Of a stretch of 64,000 bases of DNA, positions 8,335 through 16,627 are shown piece after piece. The stretch is from JANQMY01 sp965227095 (lineage in GTDB: Bacteria > Pseudomonadota > Alphaproteobacteria > JANQMY01): contig CBDDFL010000001.1 in NCBI GenBank assembly GCA_965227095.1, positions 2,914,001 to 2,978,000 of the forward strand, given 5' to 3'. The position numbers and the translations under genes are program-made. Position 1 is the stretch's first letter. Each line of letters begins with the position of its first letter. The notes under the pieces are model-generated. The model made no database searches. It was given only the letters and a program-made list of their open reading frames with translations, and was not told where the DNA came from.

Positions 8335-8889
8335 ATGCCATTGCAAATCTCGATTGAGCTCACGGACAAAGATCTCGATCATTTCCGTTCTGTTGCGCAC
8401 ACGGCGCAACAAGCCGTCATCGACGGTAAAGTCGACCGAAATGAGGTCGCCGTCGAAGCGCGAAAGGTGTTCGACGAATCCACAAAAAACACAGACCTTC
8501 CCGAATTCATCGCTACCCGTCTGGCGAAACTCGAAATCCTGGTGGACATGATTACGGATAAGGAATGGCAGCTTCCGGACGACGAACTCAATCGCGTCGC
8601 CGGCGCCATGGCCTATTTCGCGAAACCCGATGACATGATCCATGACCACATTCCGGGCATCGGATTTTTGGACGATGCCATTATGGTGGAATTGATGGTG
8701 GAAAACCTCCAAGACGACATTGATGCGTATAAAGAGTTTTGTCAGTTCCGGGAAAAAGAAAGCGGCATCCGCGCACGCAAAGGCCTGGATACGGATATCA
8801 GCAAGGAAGACTGGATGGCCGACCAACGGGCCGCCCTGCACCACCGCATGCGGCAACGGCGAAACCGCCGGTCGTCCCGCGTCTGGTAG
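8335..8889 (+). CDS. DUF1232 (YkvA-like) domain protein
   Basis: The 184-aa protein has a helical N-terminal half (residues 1-85) and a DUF1232 core (about 86-130) with the family signature YFAKPDDMIHDHIPGIGFLDD. Asp/Gly residues there form a short turn between two hydrophobic helices. The tail is very basic (RMRQRRNRRSSR). A GGGAAGGG ribosome-binding site is 8 bases upstream of the ATG. DUF1232 proteins have no established biochemical role, and many are thought to associate with membranes. It is 6 bp ahead of the dioxygenase gene and probably in the same transcript. Confidence 0.75.
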   Translation: MPLQISIELTDKDLDHFRSVAHTAQQAVIDGKVDRNEVAVEARKVFDESTKNTDLPEFIATRLAKLEILVDMITDKEWQLPDDELNRVAGAMAYFAKPDDMIHDHIPGIGFLDDAIMVELMVENLQDDIDAYKEFCQFREKESGIRARKGLDTDISKEDWMADQRAALHHRMRQRRNRRSSRVW

Positions 8890-8895
8890 TTAAAA

Positions 8896-9762
8896 ATGCC
8901 CTCCGCTTTCACCGTTTCACCGTTGGACGCAACGTTTGGTGCGGTCGTCACGGGACCCAAATTAACAGCCCTCTCCAATGAGCAGTTTGGGGAGCTGTAC
9001 GAACTGTGGTTGGAATTCGCGCTCCTCATTTTTCCCGGTCAGCACTTGTCGAATGCAGACCAAATCGCCTTTGCCCGCCATTTCGGAACGCTGGAATTCG
9101 ACATCGCGGCGATCAGCAATGTGCGGGAGGATGGCAGCCTACGGCCGGATGACGGCAGTGACGACATAGTCAAGATCCTGCGCGGTAATATGGGCTGGCA
9201 CGCGGACAGCACCTATCTGCCGGTTCAGGCCAAAGGCGCGGTGTTTACGGCGCATGTGGTGCCGCCGACAGGCGGTGAAACCGGATTTGCGGATATGCGG
9301 GCGGCCTATGACGTGTTGGACGATGCGGAGAAACAACGCCTTGACGGCCTATCGGCCTATCATTCGCTCTATTACAGCGAAGCCAAAGCAGGGAATGTGT
9401 ACAAAGATCAGTCAGACAGTGAATATAGCGGCTATGGCTTCAACAATCAGGATCCGCCCTTGCGCCCGTTGGTGAAGACACACCCGGAAACCAGGCGGAA
9501 GTCCCTTCTCATCGGACGCCATGCCTATGGCATTCCGGGTCTCAGCGAAGCGCAATCCGAACAATTGCTGGACGATCTGATGACGAGGGCGTGTCAGCCG
9601 CCGCGGGTCTATCACCACCACTGGTCGCCGGGGGATGCCATTTTGTGGGACAATCGCTGCCTGCTTCATCAAGCCTGTCCCTGGGACATGTCTCAACCGC
9701 GCGTGATGTACCATTCACGCATCGCGGGGGATGAAGCGTCCGAGTTTGCTGCCCATGAGTAA
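8896..9762 (+). CDS. TauD/TfdA-family Fe(II)/2-oxoglutarate-dependent dioxygenase
   Basis: The 288-aa length is normal for the family. The iron ligands are visible: the H-x-D pair at His102/Asp104 (GWHADSTY) and the distal His at about 258 (DNRCLLHQA). Arg269, followed by a second Arg at about 275 (HSRIAG), fits 2-oxoglutarate binding. It would hydroxylate or cleave a small anionic substrate using O2 and 2-oxoglutarate. The substrate cannot be read from sequence. The permease gene starts 3 bp downstream. Members of this superfamily oxidise taurine, 2,4-D and, in fungi, xanthine, so an NCS2 base transporter as partner is suggestive. Confidence 0.88.
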   Translation: MPSAFTVSPLDATFGAVVTGPKLTALSNEQFGELYELWLEFALLIFPGQHLSNADQIAFARHFGTLEFDIAAISNVREDGSLRPDDGSDDIVKILRGNMGWHADSTYLPVQAKGAVFTAHVVPPTGGETGFADMRAAYDVLDDAEKQRLDGLSAYHSLYYSEAKAGNVYKDQSDSEYSGYGFNNQDPPLRPLVKTHPETRRKSLLIGRHAYGIPGLSEAQSEQLLDDLMTRACQPPRVYHHHWSPGDAILWDNRCLLHQACPWDMSQPRVMYHSRIAGDEASEFAAHE

Positions 9763-9765
9763 GAG

Positions 9766-11124
9766 GTGCTTCGCAATTTAGTGTCCGACCACAGATTATC
9801 GTCTCTCGGATCTCCCGAAGACTTGAAAAATCCCAATTATCTGCCACCACTGGCGCGGGCGATCCCCCTCGGCATTCAGCATGTGTTGGCCATGTTTGTG
9901 GCCAACATCACCCCCGCCTTCATCATTGCTCAAGTGGCAGGGTTTAGCGGCGCGGAATTGGTGCAGCTATTGCAGATGTCCATGTTGTTCGCGGGCATCG
10001 CCACGCTATTGCAAACGATCGGCATTGGTCCCGTCGGCGCCCGCTTGCCCATTGTGCAAGGCACCACCTTCATCTTTCTACCGATCATTTTGCCCATCGT
10101 ATCCGGGCAAGGGACGGCCGCCATGGCGGTGATCTCCGGCGGTATCATTGTGGGCGGCGTCTTCCACGCCATCATCGGTAATTTCATTGGCCGGTTACGC
10201 CCCCTGTTTCCACCCTTAGTGACCGGGCTTGTGGTGTTGATGATCGGGCTATCCCTCGTCCGCGTCGGTATTCAGTATGCTGCCGGAGGGGCGGCCATTG
10301 CGGGTACGGATGATTACGGCGCCGTTATCGGCTGGGCCATTGCCCTCGCGGTCATCGCGGTGACACTCACATTGAGTTTCTTCGGACGCGGCATGTGGTC
10401 GGTCGCCTCTGTGTTGATCGGCCTTCTGGTCGGCTACGCCCTTGCTTTGGGCCTGGGCCTGGTGGACTTCACAGCGATCAAAGAGGCGGACTGGATCGTC
10501 GTGCCCTCCCCCGTTCCCTACGGCGTTGAATTCACCACCGTGGCGGTGGTCGGTTTTTGTCTCATGGCCTTTGTGTCGGCCATCGAAACCGTGGGCGATG
10601 TGTCCGCCATTACGAAAAGCGGCGCCGACCGGGAGGTCACGGCCCCGGAAGTGCGCGGCGCGGTGCTGGCCGACGGAATCGGTACCGCGGTCGCCGGTGT
10701 TTTCGGCGCCCTGCCCAACACATCTTACAGTCAGAATGTAGGCCTGGTGGCCCTCACCGGGGTGATGAGCCGACATGTGGCCACGATCGGCGCCTGTGTG
10801 TTGATCCTGTGCGGGCTAATCCCCAAAATCGGCGCACTGATTTCCACCATCCCCGTGCAAGTGTTGGGCGGCAGTGTCATTATTATGTTCGGCATGGTGG
10901 CCGCCGCCGGAATTTCCATGTTGGCAGAAGTGGACTGGAACCGGCGCACCATGGCGATATTGGCAACAGCTTTGTCGATCGGACTTGGCCTGCAATTGGA
11001 ACCCAGCGCCCTTCAGCATCTGCCGGAGTTGCCCAAGCTGCTGCTGACCTCCGGAATTCTTCCCGCAGCCTTTATCGCCATTGGATTGAACCTGGTCATT
11101 CCGCAAGAGTTAGACCGCGAGTAG
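9766..11124 (+). CDS. NCS2-family nucleobase (xanthine/uracil-type) permease
   Basis: The protein has about 452 aa and 14 predicted membrane helices. NCS2 signatures are present: QHVLAMF in helix 1, the substrate-binding Glu in helix 8 (FVSAIETVGD), an Asp in the re-entrant region (LADGIGT) and the SQNVGLVALTG motif in helix 10. It should import a purine or pyrimidine base with protons. The start is uncertain: GTG at 9766 overlaps a weak AAGAG site, while GTG at 9781 has AGAGGTG 12 bases upstream. It begins 3 bp after the dioxygenase stop and is probably co-transcribed. The exact base cannot be assigned. Confidence 0.88.
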   Translation: MLRNLVSDHRLSSLGSPEDLKNPNYLPPLARAIPLGIQHVLAMFVANITPAFIIAQVAGFSGAELVQLLQMSMLFAGIATLLQTIGIGPVGARLPIVQGTTFIFLPIILPIVSGQGTAAMAVISGGIIVGGVFHAIIGNFIGRLRPLFPPLVTGLVVLMIGLSLVRVGIQYAAGGAAIAGTDDYGAVIGWAIALAVIAVTLTLSFFGRGMWSVASVLIGLLVGYALALGLGLVDFTAIKEADWIVVPSPVPYGVEFTTVAVVGFCLMAFVSAIETVGDVSAITKSGADREVTAPEVRGAVLADGIGTAVAGVFGALPNTSYSQNVGLVALTGVMSRHVATIGACVLILCGLIPKIGALISTIPVQVLGGSVIIMFGMVAAAGISMLAEVDWNRRTMAILATALSIGLGLQLEPSALQHLPELPKLLLTSGILPAAFIAIGLNLVIPQELDRE

Positions 11125-11361
11125 GAATTGGGGCGCACCGTCCCCTCCCCAAAGCAGATGAGAAACGCGACCTGGTTTTCGACACATCTGGAGAGGACGT
11201 TGCCGCCGCTCCTGTATCATTATCGGCACCCCGCAATGACTTCCCCGGAATATCGAGCTAAGTTGAGCGGTCGGACGCTCACCTGAACGCCGCCGTGTGC
11301 GCGGCTAAGACAAGTTCGCGCGCGGATTTCTTTCACGTATCAAAAATGGGCTCGAAATCTC

Positions 11362-11934
11362 ATGAATACCATCCGTCTTATTGGTTCCGCTCTCACAATG
11401 GCGGCTTTGATCGCTAGCCAACCGGTTTTCGCGGCCGAAGATTCAGTCGCGACGCAAACATCAACCAGCAAAGAGGTGAATGAAATGTCCCTTACAGAAG
11501 AACAGATACGCGCACAAACACTGCAGCTTGTCGGGGCGTACGATAAGCATTTAACAGAAGGGAACTGGGAAGAGTTTGCAAAACTTTGGGCGGATGACGG
11601 AACGCTTGAGTTTCCTTTCCAACCCGACGGGATAGGTCGTGTGTTCAAAGGCCCTGACGAGATCGTCAATTACTATAAGAATGCGACGGGCAAAATAGAA
11701 ATCGGCAAGGTCATAAAAATGGATGTCCACCCGGGATTCGATCCCGAGATTGCGTTCATGGAAGTGGCGATCGAGGGGAAAATTCCGTCCACGGGAAATG
11801 AGTATAAGCAAGAATATGTGCTGGTGTTTCACCTGAAAGAGGGGAAGCTTTGGCGCTATCGAGAATACTGGAATCCGCTGATTACCATTGATGGATTCGG
11901 AAGCAAGAGCGCTTGGATCGAAGCGTTCAATTGA
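11362..11934 (+). CDS. NTF2/SnoaL-like protein with signal peptide, and an alternative internal start
   Basis: The 190-aa reading begins with a signal peptide (residues 1-24, ending PVFA-A). A SnoaL/NTF2-like fold follows from about residue 45, with LWADDGTLEFPF, a GPDEIVNYY helix and a closing YREYWNPL strand, similar to PhzA/PhzB-type proteins. The function is not known; the cone-shaped fold serves isomerases, dehydratases and binding proteins. The ATG at 11362 has no good ribosome-binding site, while the internal ATG at 11485 is preceded by GAGGTG at 6 bases spacing, so a 149-aa cytoplasmic form may also be made. The 237 bp before the gene show no feature I can name. Confidence 0.75.
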   Translation: MNTIRLIGSALTMAALIASQPVFAAEDSVATQTSTSKEVNEMSLTEEQIRAQTLQLVGAYDKHLTEGNWEEFAKLWADDGTLEFPFQPDGIGRVFKGPDEIVNYYKNATGKIEIGKVIKMDVHPGFDPEIAFMEVAIEGKIPSTGNEYKQEYVLVFHLKEGKLWRYREYWNPLITIDGFGSKSAWIEAFN

Positions 11935-12106
11935 GGGATCAAGGCAAGTGAACAGGGTTTGAGTGATCAGTGGACGAAACGGTCTGCTGACCTCGAACTT
12001 CCTGCCACGTGCTTACAGTTTCCCGTGATGTCTGGTCTTTTGTGAGGTGGCCGGTATGATAACGTCACTCAATAGATATAGAACCAATCAAGGATCGGGG
12101 GATCAC

Positions 12107-12523
12107 GTGAAAGCGCTCAACATCTTACCTGTATTACTTGCGGTGTTTCTTATTTGCGGCAACGGTACGGCATCGGCAGCGTGCCGGATTAATGTGGAGG
12201 TTCTCAACAAGACGGGTGGCTCAATTGCCGTGCTTCAGGGCTGGGTCCGGACGCGCAATGGCACCTGGAAATATATGGGTGAGTGGAGCCGAGCGACTTT
12301 GAACGAAGCCAAAAATGTCGCCCACAATGACTCCTGGCGGCGCACATACAAGGCATCATTAGGGTGCCGGGCCAAGCGCCAGTTTCGGGTCACGTATAAG
12401 TGCAAAGCTTCTGATACCGACAACAATCCGCTGCTGACTGTCTACCATCCGCGTATGGACGCGGACTCAAAATACCTTCCTCGCAATACGACCGATGTGA
12501 CAATCGTGATTGATGAGTGCTAA
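12107..12523 (+). CDS. Small exported cysteine-containing protein of unknown function
   Basis: The gene is read from GTG at 12107, which follows a G-rich AGGATCGGGGG stretch and places a good signal peptide (ending TASA-A) at the N-terminus of a 138-aa protein. An upstream in-frame ATG at 12047 would bury the signal. The mature part of about 117 residues is basic and beta-rich, and has four cysteines (CRINVEV, LGC, YKC, and the last residue), compatible with two disulfides. No family is recognised. It stands alone between the NTF2-like gene and the convergent MBL gene. Confidence 0.6.
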   Translation: MKALNILPVLLAVFLICGNGTASAACRINVEVLNKTGGSIAVLQGWVRTRNGTWKYMGEWSRATLNEAKNVAHNDSWRRTYKASLGCRAKRQFRVTYKCKASDTDNNPLLTVYHPRMDADSKYLPRNTTDVTIVIDEC

Positions 12524-12566
12524 CGCTCGGTTTCTTTTCTAAGGGCGCTGAAGGGGGGGGCCTCGT

Positions 12567-12650
12567 GAAAATCGCGCCCATTGCCTTCGATGACGCGACG
12601 GTGCTCCCTATCCTCAGCCGGAAGGACTGAAGGAAGTCCACGCGATTTTC
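12567..12650. repeat. 10-bp inverted repeat with 64-bp spacer in the gap before the MBL gene
   Basis: GAAAATCGCG at 12567-12576 is exactly complementary to CGCGATTTTC at 12641-12650. A run of eight G residues lies just before it (12553-12560), and smaller GGAC/GTCC and GGGC/GCCC pairs lie inside and after. No T-run follows, so this is not a standard terminator. The 210-bp gap holds nothing else that I can identify. Confidence 0.35.
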
Positions 12651-12734
12651 TTCGACGGGGTATCGGGGCACCCGAGCGCCCATCAACATTTGTCCAAAAT
12701 TCTAAAACCGCCGCAGACTTCCCGCAGGCTGTCT

Positions 12735-14054
12735 CTAAACAGTCAGTGTTCGATAGTCTCGATTGACAAATTGAGCCCGTAGCTTTCCTTCACCCTTTTC
12801 AATCAGCTTTTCGAGCATGGCCATGGTTTTTCCAAAATTTTCTCGATCCTTACTGTCTTGAGGCAGATCGTCTATGTTTGTTGAAAACCAAAACGTAAAT
12901 GGACGGCCTTCCGCTTCGGGTGCCAATGCCCGTTTTGAGGCCGGTCCAAGACGCGATTTAAAATAGATCTCAAGCACTTCAGGTTCCGGATTGCCGTGAG
13001 ACCCATCACCACAGAAAACATAGTGATCCGCTGATACGATTTTGGCAAAATTTTCGTCCGTATTGAACTCCGACCCATGATGGGCGACCTTCAACACATC
13101 AAGATGGCAATGTCCATCATCCAGAAATCCCGTCGCCTTCAGGTCTTCCAGCAATATGTCCTGTTGGGTGTCGCCGGTAAACAGCGCACGTTTATCTCCC
13201 TCTTCCACCATGAGTACCAACGAGGCAATATTCGGTGTCGTCACACCTTTGAAATCTTTGATGCCATTCCATTTCCTTAAATCGAAGGGAGATCCCTCCA
13301 GTTTCCCGGCAGTAAATCGCTCAAGCTGATCCCTAATTTTCTTCCGAACCGCATTGACGCCCTTGACCCCCGCTTTGGATTCGAGCCAGTTGTTCCATCC
13401 GGCTTTTAGGTTTTCCAACGCCTTTTCCGACGGGCCAACTAACGTAAATTTCAAGCTGCCAATATCAAATGTTTTTGGTTCATCGTTTCGAAAGAGCAGC
13501 TTTCCGGGACCGGCCTCACCAGGAAGCACATTTACCGGAATGTTGAGCAGGTCTGGTTTCGCATACCGAGAAACCTCAAGGGCTTCGCGAATTGATGTGG
13601 CGACATTATCCAATTCATGTGCCTCGCGAATGCGTTCTTCAATTCCTGTGCTACGTAAGACGGGTGCCGCCGCCGCTAAAAGACTTCCAATTTCACCCGC
13701 GTTTTCGCCGACCTGGTCTCGAAAAGAATTATGCCACAACGCTTTGATTTCTGGTGGCCGCGGCACCTTTGGGGCACGAACGTCTGTGTCTCCATTATTC
13801 GTGTGATGATCAAAAACTCTCCAGTCGAGGGCATCACGCAAAAGCTGAAGCACACCGGAAATATGGTCCTGATCGATGTGTGACACATAAATGGCGTCCA
13901 AAGCGCCGCCATTTTCGTCAACCAGGTCGACCAAGGGTTTGCGTACGTGTTTCTGCATACTCTTGGCCATTCCACCATCGCACAAGACATTGTGACCATC
14001 GGTTTGAAGTAGAAGGCAATCACCGTGTTCCGACTGAAAAAGTCTGATTTTCAT
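12735..14054 (-). CDS. ComEC-type metallo-beta-lactamase-fold hydrolase, partner of the subtilase
   Basis: From the ATG at 14054 this is a 439-aa protein without signal peptide or membrane helix. It opens with EHGDCLLL, typical of ComEC/Rec2-like MBL domains. It carries the metal motif HxDxDH (His59, Asp61, Asp63, His64 in SHIDQDH), the LFTGDTQQD Asp and the VAHHGSEFN His, then a GDGSHGNPEPEVL segment. A long helical insert fills residues about 90-240. The fold includes nucleases and phosphodiesterases; the substrate here is unknown. The upstream ATG at 14147 lies inside the protease gene and is less likely. The gene begins 10 bp after the protease stop, so the pair is probably co-expressed. 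Confidence 0.8.
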   Translation of the reverse strand: MKIRLFQSEHGDCLLLQTDGHNVLCDGGMAKSMQKHVRKPLVDLVDENGGALDAIYVSHIDQDHISGVLQLLRDALDWRVFDHHTNNGDTDVRAPKVPRPPEIKALWHNSFRDQVGENAGEIGSLLAAAAPVLRSTGIEERIREAHELDNVATSIREALEVSRYAKPDLLNIPVNVLPGEAGPGKLLFRNDEPKTFDIGSLKFTLVGPSEKALENLKAGWNNWLESKAGVKGVNAVRKKIRDQLERFTAGKLEGSPFDLRKWNGIKDFKGVTTPNIASLVLMVEEGDKRALFTGDTQQDILLEDLKATGFLDDGHCHLDVLKVAHHGSEFNTDENFAKIVSADHYVFCGDGSHGNPEPEVLEIYFKSRLGPASKRALAPEAEGRPFTFWFSTNIDDLPQDSKDRENFGKTMAMLEKLIEKGEGKLRAQFVNRDYRTLTV

Positions 14055-14064
14055 TTCCAAGCCT

Positions 14065-16218
14065 TTATGTCTTATCCGTTCGTCGACTGAAATCTTTCGC
14101 TTCGGATATTGCGGCTTCGGGATCAATGCGCCCGAACCCGGCGTCATTCACCCAATCATATTGCCCTCCAGGGAGAGGATGCGCTGTACGCAGAAGAATG
14201 CCCAAGCATTGGAGCGAGTTTATCGGATCACTCGCGGCATTCATCATCAACCCAACAACACCCGCAACATAGGGGCTGGCCATACTGGTTCCAGACATGG
14301 AAACCCACAATTCTCCGTCATCAGAGAACCCTTTTGCGGCGACAATATTCGTTCCGGGGGCTGCAACATCTGGTTTCTGCCGCCCATCTCGCGTGGGCCC
14401 CTGGCTGCTGGTGACATTCATCTTATTGGTCACAGAATCATAATTTGAAACCGCGATCGTCGCCCGGCCACACGCTAGTGATGAAATCGAATGAGAATCC
14501 ACATTCGTGGAGGCGGAAAAGAAGGACGGAAACCTGAAGATCCTTTGTCCTTCATGGACTCCAAACTCGTGCGGGTCGTCCCGTTCGATCCAACAGTGGA
14601 ACCGTCCGTTACGTACTTCTTCACCAATCAATCGTACACGCCAAACACCGGCACGAATGCCACGGATTTGACCCGGATCTAGATTCGGCGAAAGGTATAC
14701 AGAGATATAGTTTTCACCATTACTTGGATGAAACAGTTCATTATAGATCGACACCGTCGTTCCATCTCTCAGCCGTTTATTCTCGATGAAGTGCTGCGGT
14801 TCAACGCTAAGCCAATTTGTTTCCATAGGAGGTAGCACCTCCACCCGAAACCGGTCTTGTGGGCTGTACCAAATCTCCAACTCGTTTTCAGAGATGTCAG
14901 CGATTCCATTGCCGACGACCGTCCACTCTAGCTCCGATTCAAGACCGCGAGAGGGGATTCGACCGGTGGTATGTATCCGGCCCATGATCCATCCAAAATC
15001 CTCGTCATCTTCGGCTTTTTCCTGCCCGGCATTTCCCGCGGCCAATGTGATGGCACGCCCCGGTGTGCTCAACGCGTTATCAAGCCAGCGGTTAGTGGAC
15101 GCTAAGCCGTCGTGCCCCCCGCCATTCGTTCCCAAGCTGACATTTATGGAAATCCGTTTCCCTCTAGCCTTGGCAATATCGAGCAGATATTCAACCGCAT
15201 GGATTATTCGACTGCTATCAGAAAACGTTTGTTTGCGCCGCTCATAATCATCATCCACTCTAGGAACATCTATCAGCACCCCAACTATCTCGGCTTTGGG
15301 ACAAATTCCCGAATTGCCCGCGGCAATGCTCGCCACGTGCGTTGCATGGGATGAAGGGGCTCTTTGCGATTGAGGTTCTAATAATACTGCCGGCAACGCG
15401 CCACCCGCTTCCGCTTCCAAGGCCGCGTTCATGTGATCAGCTGTAAACTCGGCACCATACTCGAATTTTTTGGGCGGTGCTCGAAACTCCCCTCCTTGGT
15501 CCCAAATATAGCTGAAACGGGTATGTCCATTGTGGTCAAGAAAATCAGGATGGGAAAAATCAAATCCGCCAACATCGATAATGCCAATAATGATATCCGC
15601 ACCGTCCTTATGATCCGACGCGCGACCAATTTTTCTCTCGCTTGGTTGTTGGGCTGGTTCCGCCTCTGGAATATCAAGCTTTACGGAATCGGTGCTGCCA
15701 ACGAAGGAAACATCTGAATTGTCCATCAGTGAACGCAACGCTGTAACCGGCACCGTGGCAGAAACCTGATTTCCCCGAACGAGCGGCGGGGCCGCAGTAA
15801 TGGGGGCGGATCTCCTGTCCAATGCCGCCTCGCATAGCGCCAATACCCGCTCAGTTGCCGCTCTCTCTGCGCTATCATCACCATTGTCAGCGGTAATCGC
15901 CGGCATCACGTCGATAACAACATTGACAAAGGACGAGTCAGGCGGCGGGTTGGTCTCTTTTTTTGTTCGCGCTGGAAGTCCCGGCCGTCTCAATGATTTT
16001 TCAGGAACAATTGAACCGCTAGCCAAATTGCTTGTGGCCCACTGCAATGCAGCGATATCAAGACCGATTTCTTTTTCATCCGCAGCAAAGTCAGGTGCCC
16101 GCGCAGCGGCTACTTTTGTTGAGACCCCGGATCGACAGGCATTCACCGGGCCACTCCCGTTTTCAATGACTCTCAATCTCGGATGTAAACGACGCGATAT
16201 GGTGCTGTGTTTCGGCAT
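14065..16218 (-). CDS. Cytoplasmic subtilisin-like serine protease (S8, CspA/CspB-like)
   Basis: The protein has 717 aa and no signal peptide. Residues 95-200 look like a prodomain or inhibitor-like segment. The catalytic Asp215 lies in IGIIDVGGFDFSHPDF, His291 in SSHATHVAS (Ala replaces the usual Gly after His), the oxyanion Asn396 in LAAGNAGQ and Ser645 in SGTSMASP. About 140 residues between Asn396 and Ser645 (roughly 430-575) look like the beta jelly-roll insert known from clostridial Csp proteases. The triad is complete, so activity is likely. A moderate AGGGGA site lies 10 bases before the ATG. It is followed at 10 bp by the MBL gene. Targets are unknown. Confidence 0.85.
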   Translation of the reverse strand: MPKHSTISRRLHPRLRVIENGSGPVNACRSGVSTKVAAARAPDFAADEKEIGLDIAALQWATSNLASGSIVPEKSLRRPGLPARTKKETNPPPDSSFVNVVIDVMPAITADNGDDSAERAATERVLALCEAALDRRSAPITAAPPLVRGNQVSATVPVTALRSLMDNSDVSFVGSTDSVKLDIPEAEPAQQPSERKIGRASDHKDGADIIIGIIDVGGFDFSHPDFLDHNGHTRFSYIWDQGGEFRAPPKKFEYGAEFTADHMNAALEAEAGGALPAVLLEPQSQRAPSSHATHVASIAAGNSGICPKAEIVGVLIDVPRVDDDYERRKQTFSDSSRIIHAVEYLLDIAKARGKRISINVSLGTNGGGHDGLASTNRWLDNALSTPGRAITLAAGNAGQEKAEDDEDFGWIMGRIHTTGRIPSRGLESELEWTVVGNGIADISENELEIWYSPQDRFRVEVLPPMETNWLSVEPQHFIENKRLRDGTTVSIYNELFHPSNGENYISVYLSPNLDPGQIRGIRAGVWRVRLIGEEVRNGRFHCWIERDDPHEFGVHEGQRIFRFPSFFSASTNVDSHSISSLACGRATIAVSNYDSVTNKMNVTSSQGPTRDGRQKPDVAAPGTNIVAAKGFSDDGELWVSMSGTSMASPYVAGVVGLMMNAASDPINSLQCLGILLRTAHPLPGGQYDWVNDAGFGRIDPEAAISEAKDFSRRTDKT

Positions 16219-16450
16219 TAGGTAATTTCCCCTGGTCGCTTAATCTCAAATTCTCCGCCCAACCTCAATTAGAGACAATACTTTAAAGAGCTCAATAATA
16301 GTATACCTGTATAGGATGTATGTGACGCTCACCCGATTTTTGGAATGACCTTTTGCATCTGCTTGCCGTATCCAAACATCGCTTCGGGAAACGCACGCCA
16401 CGTGTTATCTTGTGACAAGAGGGAGGCTTCTGAAGATTGGATGGAAGCCG
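16219..16450. other. Non-coding gap holding a probable leftward promoter for the protease
   Basis: There is no convincing gene in this stretch. On the minus strand a TATACT hexamer (complement of 16300-16305) is a good -10 candidate, about 80 bp upstream of the protease start. It overlaps the element GTATACCTGTATAG (16301-16314), which resembles half of the GTATAC-rich operator at 162-197. No clear -35 is seen at the ideal distance. The rest is AT-rich without repeats I can identify. Confidence 0.35.
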
Positions 16451-16627
16451 ATGATGGTCTTTAATTGGAATTGTTATAACGGGGCTCGCGCAGGCGGGCC
16501 TTTTGCGTATCAGGACGGCAAATGGGACCTCTGGTCAAAAAAATTGGATGAACCCCATGCGCCCATCAATTTGGGGCGTGTTTGGCCCTCAACATTCCGG
16601 TTTCGATCAAATGGAGGCATGGCATGA
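16451..16627 (+). CDS. Possible small ORF translationally coupled to the GFA gene
   Basis: A 58-codon reading from ATG 16451 encodes a Trp/Asn/Gly-rich peptide (MMVFNWNCYNGARAGG...). Its TGA stop overlaps the ATG of the next gene as ATGA (16624-16627). The coupling and protein-like composition favour a real gene or gene remnant. Against it, there is only a weak GGAAG before the start and no recognised family. The reading frame is open back to a GTG at 16412. Treat as doubtful. Confidence 0.3.
   Translation: MMVFNWNCYNGARAGGPFAYQDGKWDLWSKKLDEPHAPINLGRVWPSTFRFRSNGGMA

Noticed and set aside
8317..8856. A 179-codon reverse-strand frame antisense to the DUF1232 gene
   Set aside because: The plus-strand frame has a strong ribosome-binding site and a recognisable domain; the antisense frame has neither.
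10557..11261. A 234-codon open frame on the plus strand inside the NCS2 permease
   Set aside because: It lies in another frame of the permease, is Arg/His-rich and shows no protein-family features; it is a GC-rich shadow of the real gene.
12553..12560. Run of eight G residues as a possible phase-variation tract
   Set aside because: It lies outside any supported gene and promoter, so slippage would have no visible target.
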